Shown one piece after another: positions 17,855 through 27,370 of a stretch of 60,589 bases of DNA; the stretch's first letter is position 1; each line of letters begins with the position of its first letter. Source of the DNA: JADHMP01 sp964386915. GTDB taxonomy: Bacteria > Bacteroidota > Bacteroidia > Flavobacteriales > Flavobacteriaceae. A program made the position numbers and the translations under genes. Under the pieces are notes generated by a model. That model was not told the origin of the DNA. It saw only the letters and a program-made list of their open reading frames with translations, and did no database searches. The stretch spans positions 1-60,589 of the forward strand of contig CAYLUQ010000015.1 of assembly GCA_964386915.1 (NCBI GenBank). The letters run 5' to 3'.

Positions 17855-19466
17855 ACGTTTCGTTTAAATCCCAATTGGCCCGCAACTCTATGGTTCTAGC
17901 GTTTAGGGTGAGCGGGTCTAAAAGATAAATTACTGGCTCTGGCTGAAGTTTTTCTAAATAATTTCCCGTATCCCATTGTTTATTGCCGTTCACATCTTTG
18001 ATTAAACGCAAATAATAGGTGCCGGCATCTAACAATGGAAATTCATAAATGCCTCTTGGGTTAGGGGTGTCATAAAACCGTTTTACTTTTAGAGAATTGT
18101 CTAAAAGTTGTAAAATAAAAGGCTCTGGATCGTCATATTGCAAGCGTACGAATATATTGCCGTAGTCTTCAATTTTTTTAGTGGTGATCCGAAAATTGAG
18201 CGTATCATTGGTGTTACCCATAAAATCGGTGAGCGCCTCAGGGAAAAGGTTGATGGTATAGCTGTCATTGGGTAAGACTTTAAATTTTAAAGAAACATCA
18301 TCATAGTTTTTGCCTATTTTCAAAGCGACAGGCAATGGAATAGAATCTTTTCCAAATACTTCTATCTTGGTGCTGTCGGAAGCTATTAAGGGTAAATTGG
18401 AGGCTAAGAAATACGTGTCTGTTAGCCCTAAATTTCCCTTTGTTTTGGCACTCACCACTAAAGAATCGGGTAGCGGTTCGGCGTTAAAATAAACCGTTTT
18501 GGTTAAAATTGTATCACGAACAGGAAAATCAAATTGGAGTGAGTCTAGTGTGGCTCCTTTAAACCAAAAGTTGAGCGAGTCGCGTTTTTCATTGCGGTTC
18601 ACGAGGTAGGAAAAGCCTTCGGGCAAGGGACTTTTAATATCAAATTTTTGCTCTTCAAAATCTCCATAATAGCCTAAATAGACATGATGATCGTTTACAT
18701 AGACCGGGTCTGCCCAGGCAAAATCCCTTTTTTCTTTAAACAGTTTGAGGGTTACCAAACTATCGGTGGGTAGGGTGATGGGCGTTGACAAAAAGGCAAT
18801 TTTATCGGCATTTTGATTAAACAAATAATTGCTTCCCACATCTTGAAGGGCAATGAGTTCATAGCGTCCGGCACGTAAGTTTTGAAACTCAAAAAGGAGC
18901 GTGTCTAAGGTGTTTGTAACATAAAACGGTTTTTGGGTGTAGATGGTAGAATCTGTATGGGTGCTGTCTATTGGATAGAGTTGAAGGGATATAAATCGCT
19001 CAGTATCTTTTTCAAAAGCGTCAAATACCCTCCCCTTTAGCGTTAACGAATCAATTTCAGCACCAGTAGAAAGAATATAGGTGAAAAAAGGTAAGGGGTT
19101 CGATTCGTTAAAATCGACAATGCTTTCGCCAAAATTAAAAGTATAAGTAGTATTGTCTCTAAGGGTGTCTTTTAAGACAATGGTCACTTTTTTAGCTGCT
19201 CCGGTTTGGGGATAAACCGTATATTGATCACGCTCCAAGGGAGGCGAAATAATCAATTGTTTAGACAAATCTTTGAGGGAAATATACTCGTCAAAAGTTA
19301 GGCGTATTTCATTTTTGTCAAAATTAACCGTTTTCATTTTAGGGGAGGCGTTAATAAGCCTAGGGGGAATAGAATCTTTAGGCCCTCCGGTGGGGCTACC
19401 GGGTTTGGCACACTGCACCAATAAGAGCAAGAGCCACAGTGCGAAAACGGTAGAGACAATTTTCAT
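17772..19466 (-). CDS. Ig-like (Big_5) domain lipoprotein
   Basis: About 564 residues. The signal peptide MKIVSTVFALWLL runs to a lipobox LVQC, which selects the ATG at 19466 over an in-frame upstream start at 19484. After the Cys comes GSPTGGPKDSIPP and then a bacterial Ig-like fold (LTFDEYISL, QLIISPP), followed by several beta-rich segments and a C-terminal DVNGNKQWDTG repeat-like end. Proteins of this layout are common and uncharacterised in Bacteroidota; an envelope role is likely. It follows comF on the same strand, with about 26 bp between the genes. Confidence 0.75.
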   Translation of the reverse strand: MKIVSTVFALWLLLLLVQCAKPGSPTGGPKDSIPPRLINASPKMKTVNFDKNEIRLTFDEYISLKDLSKQLIISPPLERDQYTVYPQTGAAKKVTIVLKDTLRDNTTYTFNFGESIVDFNESNPLPFFTYILSTGAEIDSLTLKGRVFDAFEKDTERFISLQLYPIDSTHTDSTIYTQKPFYVTNTLDTLLFEFQNLRAGRYELIALQDVGSNYLFNQNADKIAFLSTPITLPTDSLVTLKLFKEKRDFAWADPVYVNDHHVYLGYYGDFEEQKFDIKSPLPEGFSYLVNRNEKRDSLNFWFKGATLDSLQFDFPVRDTILTKTVYFNAEPLPDSLVVSAKTKGNLGLTDTYFLASNLPLIASDSTKIEVFGKDSIPLPVALKIGKNYDDVSLKFKVLPNDSYTINLFPEALTDFMGNTNDTLNFRITTKKIEDYGNIFVRLQYDDPEPFILQLLDNSLKVKRFYDTPNPRGIYEFPLLDAGTYYLRLIKDVNGNKQWDTGNYLEKLQPEPVIYLLDPLTLNARTIELRANWDLNETFNVAQNYRDLLKIGTVSEVLAVPENLE

Positions 19467-19492
19467 GCCTACAAAATAACACAATATTGTAG

Positions 19493-20194
19493 TTAGAACC
19501 TATAGCCAACCACGGCAATACTCAATTTAATTTTAGAATGGAGCAAAAGGGCTTGCGCACATGCCGTGAGGGTAGCCCCGGTGGTGACCACATCATCCAC
19601 CAATAAAAAATGACCGGTCTGCCCTCTTATGGCGTCTTGAGGCACAAAAGCATTTTTGATGATTTTCCAGCGGTTACCTTGGTTGGCAAGGGCTAAGGGG
19701 GGTGTATAGACAGCCCGAGCTAAAAACTCAGAACACAGCGGTTTTTGAATAACGTCACCTAAGGCTTTGGCAATAAGCTCCGCTTGGTTGTAGCCCCGTT
19801 CCCGTTTTCGTTTAGGATGCAAAGGCACCGGAATGATGCCATCTAGGGGTTTAAAATAGGGACTCGTTTGTAGGGCCGCTCCCATCCACCGGCCCAAATA
19901 GTGCCCCACTTTGGGTTGGTTTTTATATTTGAGTTGATGCACCAATTCTGCCACCAATCCCTCTTTTTGAAAATAGCTTAGGGCAGCAGCATGCTGAATG
20001 GGCAAGTGCGACACCAATTCTTGTTGCAACACATTTTGAGCCTGTTTAAAATGATCGGTGAATGGCATAGCCACAAAGCATGGGGTGCAAAGCCCTCGCT
20101 CGTTGGGACTGAGATATTGCTTACAACCCAAACAAAGACGAGGAAAAATAAAATCAAGCAAACCTTGAAAAACAGCAGAATGGTTTTTTTTCAT
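19493..20194 (-). CDS. comF: ComF family phosphoribosyltransferase-like protein
   Basis: A 233-residue cytosolic protein. The N-terminal part has a four-Cys zinc-type site (CLGC and CTPC, about residues 20-40). The C-terminal domain has the PRPP-binding motif LLVDDVVTTGAT and RGYNQAELIAKAL. ComF homologues take part in handling incoming single-stranded DNA during natural transformation, though their reaction is unknown. No other competence gene adjoins it, unless the ComE-like deaminase at 53451 is counted. Confidence 0.88.
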   Translation of the reverse strand: MKKNHSAVFQGLLDFIFPRLCLGCKQYLSPNERGLCTPCFVAMPFTDHFKQAQNVLQQELVSHLPIQHAAALSYFQKEGLVAELVHQLKYKNQPKVGHYLGRWMGAALQTSPYFKPLDGIIPVPLHPKRKRERGYNQAELIAKALGDVIQKPLCSEFLARAVYTPPLALANQGNRWKIIKNAFVPQDAIRGQTGHFLLVDDVVTTGATLTACAQALLLHSKIKLSIAVVGYRF

Positions 20195-20234
20195 GGAAAA
20201 TCATTGAGCACCTTTTAAAGATAGCAAAAAGGAT

Positions 20235-20242
20235 TATTTTTG
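20235..20242 (+). promoter_or_regulatory. -7 element of glyS
   Basis: TATTTTTG, an exact TAnnTTTG match, ends only 4 nt before the ATG at 20247. Transcription would begin at or within the start codon, suggesting a leaderless mRNA. No TTG lies at the expected -33 spacing. Confidence 0.45.
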
Positions 20243-20246
20243 CGAC

Positions 20247-21788
20247 ATGAACAATCCAGCAGATCAGTTTAAAAAAGTCATTTCGCACGCCAAAGAATAT
20301 GGCTTTATTTTTCCTTCTAGTGAAATATACGATGGCTTAAGTGCCGTTTATGATTATGGCCAAAATGGAGTGGCCCTAAAAAACAATATTAGAGACTATT
20401 GGTGGAAAGCCATGGTGCAACTCAACGACAATATAGTGGGGTTAGATGCAGCCATTTTTATGCACCCCACCACCTGGAAAGCCTCCGGCCATGTGGATGC
20501 TTTTAACGACCCCCTCATAGACAACAAAGATTCTAAAAAGCGCTACCGCGCTGATGTATTGATTGAAGATCATGTAGCCAAAATTGAAGCCAAAATTGAA
20601 AAAGAAGTGGCCAAGGCAGCCAAACGCTTTGGTGACGCTTTTGATAAAGACCAATTTTTAGCTACCAATCCACGTGTGTTGGGCTATCAAGAAAAAGCAG
20701 CCGACATTCTAAAGCGAATGGGACAGGCCCTAGAGCAAGAAAAGTTAGCCGACGTTAAAGCCCTCATAGAAGAACTGGAAATTAGCTGTCCGGAATCAGG
20801 TTCGCGTAATTGGACAGATGTAAAGCAGTTCAATCTTATGTTTGGCACCAAATTAGGAGCTAGCGCCGATACAGCCATGGATTTGTTTTTAAGACCCGAA
20901 ACGGCCCAAGGTATTTTTGTTAATTTTTTAAATGTTCAAAAAACCGGGCGTATGAAATTGCCTTTTGGCATTGCCCAAACCGGAAAGGCCTTTCGCAATG
21001 AAATTGTGGCCCGACAATTTATTTTTAGAATGCGTGAATTTGAGCAAATGGAAATGCAGTTTTTCATTCCCCCGGGCAGTCAAAAAGAATGGTATGCGCA
21101 TTGGAAAGAACAACGCCTCAAATGGCACTTGGCACTCCATATGGGCGAAGACAACTACCGCTTCCACGATCATGATAAATTGGCCCACTATGCCGATGCA
21201 GCTTGCGATATCGAATTTAAATTTCCCTTCGGGTTTAAAGAATTAGAAGGGATTCACTCCCGCACTGATTTCGATTTAGGAAACCACCAACAATATAGCG
21301 GTAAAAAACTGCTTTATTTTGACCCCGAGCGCAACGAAAACTACACGCCCTATGTGTTGGAGACCTCCATTGGATTAGACCGTATGTTTTTGGCTGTCTT
21401 TTCGCATGCGTTACAAGAAGAAGCTCTAGACAACGACACAACACGAGTTGTTTTAAAAATCCCACCATTTTTAGCGCCTACTAAAGTAGCTGTACTTCCT
21501 TTGGTTAAAAAGGACGGCTTGCCCGATGTGGCCAAAGATCTTGTTAATAGGCTCAAGTGGGATCACACGGTTGCTTATGATGAAAAAGATGCTGTGGGTA
21601 GACGCTATAGAAGACAAGATGCACTTGGAACTCCATTTTGCATTACTGTAGACCATCAGACTTTAGAAGACCAAACCGTGACCCTTAGAGACCGAGATAG
21701 CATGGAACAGCAGCGTGTGGCAATTGATGCCCTAGCGGCTCTTTTGGAAGAAAAGGTATCCATTACCTCCGTTTTAAAACGGCTTTAA
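20247..21788 (+). CDS. glyS: Glycyl-tRNA synthetase (class II, dimeric type)
   Basis: A 513-residue aminoacyl-tRNA synthetase that charges tRNA-Gly. The N-terminus FKKVISHAKEYGFIFPSSEI with YDYGQNG is the hallmark of the eukaryote/archaea-like alpha2 GlyRS. Class II motif 2 (FRNEIVARQFIFRMREFEQ) and motif 3 (GLDRMFLAVF) are present, with an anticodon-binding domain in the last ~100 residues. The start is fixed by the family N-terminus. Confidence 0.96.
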   Translation: MNNPADQFKKVISHAKEYGFIFPSSEIYDGLSAVYDYGQNGVALKNNIRDYWWKAMVQLNDNIVGLDAAIFMHPTTWKASGHVDAFNDPLIDNKDSKKRYRADVLIEDHVAKIEAKIEKEVAKAAKRFGDAFDKDQFLATNPRVLGYQEKAADILKRMGQALEQEKLADVKALIEELEISCPESGSRNWTDVKQFNLMFGTKLGASADTAMDLFLRPETAQGIFVNFLNVQKTGRMKLPFGIAQTGKAFRNEIVARQFIFRMREFEQMEMQFFIPPGSQKEWYAHWKEQRLKWHLALHMGEDNYRFHDHDKLAHYADAACDIEFKFPFGFKELEGIHSRTDFDLGNHQQYSGKKLLYFDPERNENYTPYVLETSIGLDRMFLAVFSHALQEEALDNDTTRVVLKIPPFLAPTKVAVLPLVKKDGLPDVAKDLVNRLKWDHTVAYDEKDAVGRRYRRQDALGTPFCITVDHQTLEDQTVTLRDRDSMEQQRVAIDALAALLEEKVSITSVLKRL

Positions 21789-21861
21789 GAAAGAGGGAGT
21801 TAACGGTTCAAGATAAGTTTTCATAACAGTTAGGTTTTTTTATCTTCGTAAAAAACTCAAC

Positions 21862-22623
21862 TTGAAAATACTTTCGTATAACGTAAACGGTATTAGAGCT
21901 GCCCTAAATAAGGGTTTTGCCAATTGGCTTCAAGCAGCCGACCCAGATGTGATTTGCATTCAAGAAACCAAAGCCTTGAGAGAACAAGTGGAGGTGGGCC
22001 TATTGGAAGCTCTAGGCTATCACCACTATTGGTTTTCTGCCCAAAAAAAGGGCTATAGCGGGGTGGCGATTTTTTCAAAAAAAGAACCCCAGCACCTAGC
22101 CTATGGCACTGGAATAGAATCTATAGACCAAGAAGGAAGAGTGCTTCGAGCCGATTTTGAGCAATGTTCCATAATGAGCCTCTACCTTCCCTCGGGAACC
22201 AATGTAGATCGTTTGGAGCACAAATTCAATTTTATGGACCTTTTTCAAGAGTATATAGATGAGCTTAAAAAAGAGTTTCCCAAATTGGTCATTTGTGGCG
22301 ACTATAACATTTGCCATGAGGCCATAGATATTCACGATCCGGTGCGCAATAAAAATGTATCGGGTTTTCTCCCCGAAGAACGAGCGTGGTTAGATCAATT
22401 TATCAAACGTGGCTTTGTAGATAGCTTTCGTTTGCTCAATCCGCAACCCCATCAATACAGTTGGTGGAGCTATAGAGCCAATGCCAGAAACAACAACAAA
22501 GGCTGGCGCATTGACTATGCTTTGGTGGCTGAACCTTTAAAAAAGAATATTCATAGAGCCTATCTTTTGCCTGAGGCCAAACACTCTGACCATTGTCCTG
22601 TTGGAGTAGAATTAAAATTTTAA
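21862..22623 (+). CDS. xth: Exodeoxyribonuclease III
   Basis: A 253-residue AP endonuclease and 3'-5' exonuclease of base-excision repair. Catalytic and metal residues are visible in QETKA (Glu), GDYNICHEAIDIHDP (Asp, Asn), WRIDYAL and KHSDHCPV (Asp, His). It begins at a TTG codon; the sequence MKILSYNVNG fits the family start exactly. It is first in a tight three-gene unit (gaps of 3 bp) with the OmpA-like lipoprotein and the aldo/keto reductase. A TATCTTCG element lies at 21841-21848. Confidence 0.94.
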   Translation: MKILSYNVNGIRAALNKGFANWLQAADPDVICIQETKALREQVEVGLLEALGYHHYWFSAQKKGYSGVAIFSKKEPQHLAYGTGIESIDQEGRVLRADFEQCSIMSLYLPSGTNVDRLEHKFNFMDLFQEYIDELKKEFPKLVICGDYNICHEAIDIHDPVRNKNVSGFLPEERAWLDQFIKRGFVDSFRLLNPQPHQYSWWSYRANARNNNKGWRIDYALVAEPLKKNIHRAYLLPEAKHSDHCPVGVELKF

Positions 22624-22626
22624 CCT

Positions 22627-23523
22627 ATGACTCAAAAATTTAGTTTACTAGCGGCTTTGATCCTTGTGTTACAAGGCTGCGTATCGTCTCGTGTTTTTAA
22701 TGATTTAGAAGAACGTTATGCCCAACTCAAATTAGAATTTGAAGATCTTACCCAAAAAAAAGACAGTTTGCAACAAGCGGCTGTGCACTGGCAACAAGAA
22801 AGCGATTCTTTAGGACAGCTTTTAGCACAAACACAGTCTCGTTTAAAACTTTTAGACAAAGCTCATCAGCAGTTGCAACAACAATATGCACTTTTAGAAA
22901 AAAGCAGTGATAGTTCCATTCAAAAGGCTTTAAGAGAAAACAGTCAATTGCTGCAAACCATAGAAGAAAAGCAACAGCAACTGGAAGGAAGAACCCAACG
23001 AATAACGGAATTAGAATCTCTAATGCAAGCCCAAGAAGCCTCCTTAAATTCACTTAAACAACGCCTTTCAGATGCTTTGTTAAATTTTGAAGGGAAAGGC
23101 CTCACCGTGGAGCAGCGCAATGGAAAAGTTTATGTGTCTATGCAAAACAAATTGTTGTTTCGCTCTGGGCAATGGCAGGTGGGCACAGAGGGCAAACAGG
23201 CTTTGCAACAATTGGCACAAGTTTTGGCTGAAAACCCCGACATAGCCGTGCTTATTGAAGGCCATACAGACAATGTGCCCTATCAAGGCAAAGGGCCTTT
23301 GGAAGGCAATTGGGATTTATCAACCAAAAGAGCCACGGCAGTGGTAAACCTGCTTTTGAAAAACAGTCAGGTGCTCCCTCAGAATTTAACGGCTGCTGGA
23401 AGGAGTGAATACCTGCCTATTGGGCCCAACAGCTCCTCCGAAGGCAGAGCCGCCAACAGACGAATAGAAGTCATTCTAAGCCCTAATTTAGATGAAATTT
23501 CAGCACTATTAAATACTTTTTAA
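22627..23523 (+). CDS. OmpA-family lipoprotein with coiled coil
   Basis: A 298-residue envelope protein. The signal peptide ends at LQGC (Cys18). Residues 25-155 are a long Gln/Leu/Glu-rich coiled coil, and the last ~120 residues are an OmpA domain with IEGHTDNVPY and RAANRRIEV, the residues that bind peptidoglycan diaminopimelate. It would tether outer membrane to cell wall. It is co-transcribed with xth and an aldo/keto reductase, whose roles are unrelated. Confidence 0.88.
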   Translation: MTQKFSLLAALILVLQGCVSSRVFNDLEERYAQLKLEFEDLTQKKDSLQQAAVHWQQESDSLGQLLAQTQSRLKLLDKAHQQLQQQYALLEKSSDSSIQKALRENSQLLQTIEEKQQQLEGRTQRITELESLMQAQEASLNSLKQRLSDALLNFEGKGLTVEQRNGKVYVSMQNKLLFRSGQWQVGTEGKQALQQLAQVLAENPDIAVLIEGHTDNVPYQGKGPLEGNWDLSTKRATAVVNLLLKNSQVLPQNLTAAGRSEYLPIGPNSSSEGRAANRRIEVILSPNLDEISALLNTF

Positions 23524-23526
23524 AAT

Positions 23527-24564
23527 ATGGATTATAACAATCTTCCCGGCACGGGAATTAAAGTGAGTAAAATATGTTTAGGCACCATGACTTGGGGCAA
23601 TCAAAACACCGAAGCAGAAGGGCATGAACAAATGGATTATGCCGTAACGAGGGGCATCAATTTTTTCGATACTGCCGAGCTCTATGCAGTGCCTCCTTCA
23701 AAAGAAACCCAAGGGGAAACCGAACGCATTATTGGCACTTGGTTTAAAAAAACAGGCCAACGCAAAAACATTGTTTTAGCCACTAAAATTGTGGGTCCTA
23801 GAGATTTTACCAAACACATTCGAACGGATTTAAAATACTCTAAAGCCAGTATTGATGAGGCTGTTTATGGAAGTTTAAAACGTATGCAAACCGACTATAT
23901 TGACCTCTATCAATTGCATTGGCCCGAGCGACCAACCAATTTTTTTGGTGAACGGGGCTATTCCTTCCAAAAAGGAGATGTTTGGGAAGAAAACTTTGAG
24001 GAAGTATTAGACGCCCTACAAGAACACGTAAAAAAAGGAACCATTCGCTATGTGGGTTTGTCTAATGAAACCCCCTGGGGCACCATGCGTTTTTTACAGG
24101 CATCCGGTCCCAATAGACCTAAAATGATTACCGTTCAAAATCCCTATTCACTTCTCAACAGATTGCCCGAAATAGGATTAGCCGAAATTTGTCATCGTGA
24201 GGAGGTGGGCCTTTTGCCCTATTCTCCTTTGGCTTTTGGCACGCTAAGCGGAAAATATAGAAACGGCAACCAACCCCCTAAAAGTAGGTTGACTTTGTTT
24301 CCTCACTATGATCGTTATAGCAGTTCGCAATGCAACAATGCCATTGAAGCCTATTATGCTTTAGCCCAAGAACACGGGCTAACGCTCACCGAAATGGCCC
24401 TGGCTTTTGTTAACGATAGACCTTTTGTGACCAGCAACATTATTGGAGCCACCACCTTGGAACAACTCAAAGAAAATATTGACAGTGCCGCCGTGCAACT
24501 CTCAGAAGAAGTATTAGAAGGCATTGAGGCTATTCACAATCAATATCCCAATCCGGCACCTTAA
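23527..24564 (+). CDS. Aldo/keto reductase, Tas-like
   Basis: A 345-residue NADPH-dependent oxidoreductase of the TIM-barrel aldo/keto reductase superfamily. The catalytic tetrad is seen as Asp and Tyr in FFDTAELYAVPP, Lys in VLATKIVG and His in YQLHWPE. The start MDYNNLPGTGIKVSKICLGTMTWGNQ and the long loop after Tyr resemble E. coli Tas. Substrate is unknown. It is the last gene of the xth unit and ends 1 bp from the convergent amidohydrolase. Confidence 0.87.
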   Translation: MDYNNLPGTGIKVSKICLGTMTWGNQNTEAEGHEQMDYAVTRGINFFDTAELYAVPPSKETQGETERIIGTWFKKTGQRKNIVLATKIVGPRDFTKHIRTDLKYSKASIDEAVYGSLKRMQTDYIDLYQLHWPERPTNFFGERGYSFQKGDVWEENFEEVLDALQEHVKKGTIRYVGLSNETPWGTMRFLQASGPNRPKMITVQNPYSLLNRLPEIGLAEICHREEVGLLPYSPLAFGTLSGKYRNGNQPPKSRLTLFPHYDRYSSSQCNNAIEAYYALAQEHGLTLTEMALAFVNDRPFVTSNIIGATTLEQLKENIDSAAVQLSEEVLEGIEAIHNQYPNPAP

Positions 24565-24565
24565 A

Positions 24566-25636
24566 TTAGTCTAGTTGCAACAACCGTTTGGCATTTTGAG
24601 CATAAACTTTTGCTAAAACGCTATTGGAAAGGCCTAAGCCACGAGTGTGAAAATCGTTAACCAACAAAGAGTCTGAACGGCTCAAATAGTCCCAAAGCAT
24701 TATATAATTGCGTTCTAAATGGGCAATTTCTTGGTTTAATTCTTCCTCAGATTTTGTCCTGGCCTCACTGCTATTGCCATAGTCAGAGCCAAAGAGTATG
24801 CGATCTTGATAGCGTTCAAAAAAGGCCTTAACAGTTTGACTGTCCTGACGGGCTAAATCGCCAAAACGGGCTCCCATTTCCACCACTATGTTAGGAAATT
24901 GATCTAAACGTTGGGCCACCATAGACACGTCGTGAGACATGCTGCCAAGGTGAGCACATAAGATATTTAGGTCAGGGTTTTTTGCAATCCACCGATCTCG
25001 AGCGGCAATAATGGTTTCATAAGAGGGCATTTCCGGAAAATTATAGGCGTGATATTGAGGGTGGTTGGCATAATACTCATAATGAGTTCCTTCCGGATTG
25101 AGCGGAAGCCAAGCTTCTCTCGGTTCAGCAATATGAGCCATAACCGGAATATTTTGAGCAGTAAGAAAATCCCAAATGGGCTGTAAACGGGAGTCATCAA
25201 TTTGGATATAGGCACCCGAAGCATCTTGGGTTACCATTCCAAAATTTTTCCAAACTTTAACCATACGTGCCCCTTGTTCAATTTCCTTTTGCAATTGTGC
25301 AATCACTTTTTCAGCAAAATCGGGTTGGTCAATTCCCACTCCAATAAAGGTGGAACACAAATAAAATAAATCAGATTCTTGTTGCGCATGGTCCACATAA
25401 TTGTTCCAGCTTCGTGAAATTCCATTTTCTTTGGCAATGGCCACGTCTACTAGTGTGGCTTGCATATTCCATTTCTTAAAGAAGGCACTCAGCTGGGGTC
25501 TGGGATAGCGAAAGTGCGCATGGATATCAATTTTTGGGACATTGGTTTCGATGGGTGAGTTGCTCTTGGAGGGAGCTCCATTTTTGCAGGCTGTGCTATA
25601 GATCAACACAAACAGCAGGAAAATAATTTTTTTCAT
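24566..25636 (-). CDS. Amidohydrolase (amidohydrolase_2) lipoprotein
   Basis: About 356 residues, a TIM-barrel metal-dependent hydrolase or decarboxylase of the amidohydrolase_2 family. Metal-site motifs are DIHAHF near the N-terminus, a mid-chain MAHIAEP, LCAHLGS, and LFGSDYG near residue 290. The start at 25636 is chosen because it begins a signal peptide ending at Cys17; an earlier ATG at 25696 would add 20 residues and overlap the neighbouring ABC gene. Anchoring of such an enzyme in the envelope is typical of Bacteroidota. The substrate is unknown. Confidence 0.75.
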   Translation of the reverse strand: MKKIIFLLFVLIYSTACKNGAPSKSNSPIETNVPKIDIHAHFRYPRPQLSAFFKKWNMQATLVDVAIAKENGISRSWNNYVDHAQQESDLFYLCSTFIGVGIDQPDFAEKVIAQLQKEIEQGARMVKVWKNFGMVTQDASGAYIQIDDSRLQPIWDFLTAQNIPVMAHIAEPREAWLPLNPEGTHYEYYANHPQYHAYNFPEMPSYETIIAARDRWIAKNPDLNILCAHLGSMSHDVSMVAQRLDQFPNIVVEMGARFGDLARQDSQTVKAFFERYQDRILFGSDYGNSSEARTKSEEELNQEIAHLERNYIMLWDYLSRSDSLLVNDFHTRGLGLSNSVLAKVYAQNAKRLLQLD

Positions 25637-25682
25637 AAAAAGAAATTTAACAATACTACAAGATAGAAAAAAAAACAAGGTT

Positions 25683-27344
25683 TTAGAGCACGGCATCTAT
25701 CAACTGTTGAGTGTAGGGGCTTTTCGGATTTTGATAGAGTTCGTCGGCTTCTTGCATTTCAACGCAAATGCCTTCGTGCATCACCATCACCCGATCGGAC
25801 ATATATTTCACAACAGCTAAATCATGAGAAATAAAGAGATAACTCAAATTTAATTCTTGTTTTAATTGGTTCAAGAGATTGAGCACTTGTGCCTGCACTG
25901 AAATGTCGAGTGCTGCTACACATTCATCGCAAATCACCAATTTGGGTTCTGGGGCTAAGGCTCGGGCAATGACCACGCGTTGCCGTTGACCTCCAGAAAG
26001 TTCGTGTGGATAACGGTTTAGAAAAGGAGCGCCCAAACCGGTTTGTTCCAATAGCTTAATGACTTTGGCGTGTATTTCTTTTGACGTAAAATGAGGATGG
26101 TGCACTTTAAATGCTTCACCCACAGCAACCCCAACTGTCTTTTGAGGATGCAAGGCCGCATAGGGGTCTTGAAAAATAAATTGGATGTCTTTTCGAATGG
26201 ACTTTATTTTTTGAGCCGTAACAAGATTTCCTTCAAAATGAATGCTCCCTTTTTCGGCAGGGTCTAAATACATTAGGGCTTTGCCTAAAGTCGATTTTCC
26301 CGATCCCGAAGCCCCCACTAACCCTAGGGTTTCTCCCGGATAGAGTGAAAAAGAAAAGTTTTTTAGAGTAGGTGTTTTTTTTTGACCCCAGCCAAAGAGG
26401 CTATCGTTGGCATGGGTTTTTTCTAAACCCGAAACGGTAAGCAAAGGTTTTTTTTGATACAAGAGTTCGTGTTTTTTACGGCGTTCATTTGGGGAGATGA
26501 CAAGGGGGTTAAAAGTATCTTTTTCATAATCTTGCAAAGTAGGAAGTTTGCGGTAGCGTTGCTCCATTTTGGGCCGAGCAAAAAGCAATCCTTTGGTATA
26601 GGGGTGTTGCGGATTTTCAAAAAGTAATTTGGCCGTGTTAGTTTCTACAATTTTGCCTTTTCTCATCACCATAACCCGTTGGGCAAATTTTTTAACCAAA
26701 GCCAAATCATGAGAAATAAACACAATGCTCATCCCGTGTTTTTGTTGCAAGGCCAACAGCAGGTCAAGAATTTCCTTTTGCACAGTCACGTCTAGGGCGG
26801 TGGTAGGTTCATCGGCCAAGAGTAAATCGGGTTTGCAGAGCAAGGCCATAGCAATCATCAAACGTTGTTTCTGTCCACCGCTTAGGGCATGAGGATATGC
26901 CTTTAAAATGTGTTCTTTGGGATGCAATTGGACTTCTTCCAAGGCTGCCTCAATTTGTTCTTTTTGCTGTTTAGGAGTGAGTGAGCTATGGGTTTGCAAT
27001 ACTTCTTGCAGTTGTTTGCCACACCGCATAGAAGGGTTTAAACTGGATTGGGGTTCTTGAAAAATCATACCTATTTGACGCGTACGAATGTTGCGCCAAG
27101 CAGCCTCTGAAAGAGAATTTAGCGGTTGTCCTTTAAACAACATTACGTTCGCCTCAAGCTTTGCTTTTTTGGGTTGAAGCCCAAGAAGAGAAAGGGCGGT
27201 TAAAGACTTGCCACTTCCTGATTCTCCTACTATGGCAAGCCGTTCATTGGGCCCTATTTCAAAATGAAGATCATCTAAAAGTTGTTGACCTTCAATGTGT
27301 AGTTGAAGGCCAGCAACCTTTATGAGAGGAGGAGTTTGGTGCAA
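25683..27344 (-). CDS. ABC transporter, two fused ATPase domains (YejF/OppDF-like)
   Basis: A 553-residue cytosolic protein with two complete ABC ATPase modules. The first has Walker A GESGSGKS and signature LSGGQKQR; the second has GASGSGKS and LSGGQRQR. Each module ends with an oligopeptide-transporter C-terminal segment (PHPYTKGLL-type). This layout energises dipeptide/oligopeptide or YejABEF-like importers. The permeases and binding protein are not adjacent, so they must be elsewhere. Confidence 0.88.
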   Translation of the reverse strand: MHQTPPLIKVAGLQLHIEGQQLLDDLHFEIGPNERLAIVGESGSGKSLTALSLLGLQPKKAKLEANVMLFKGQPLNSLSEAAWRNIRTRQIGMIFQEPQSSLNPSMRCGKQLQEVLQTHSSLTPKQQKEQIEAALEEVQLHPKEHILKAYPHALSGGQKQRLMIAMALLCKPDLLLADEPTTALDVTVQKEILDLLLALQQKHGMSIVFISHDLALVKKFAQRVMVMRKGKIVETNTAKLLFENPQHPYTKGLLFARPKMEQRYRKLPTLQDYEKDTFNPLVISPNERRKKHELLYQKKPLLTVSGLEKTHANDSLFGWGQKKTPTLKNFSFSLYPGETLGLVGASGSGKSTLGKALMYLDPAEKGSIHFEGNLVTAQKIKSIRKDIQFIFQDPYAALHPQKTVGVAVGEAFKVHHPHFTSKEIHAKVIKLLEQTGLGAPFLNRYPHELSGGQRQRVVIARALAPEPKLVICDECVAALDISVQAQVLNLLNQLKQELNLSYLFISHDLAVVKYMSDRVMVMHEGICVEMQEADELYQNPKSPYTQQLIDAVL

Positions 27345-27370
27345 TGCATTTTAGTTTAAGAGGCTCCTCT

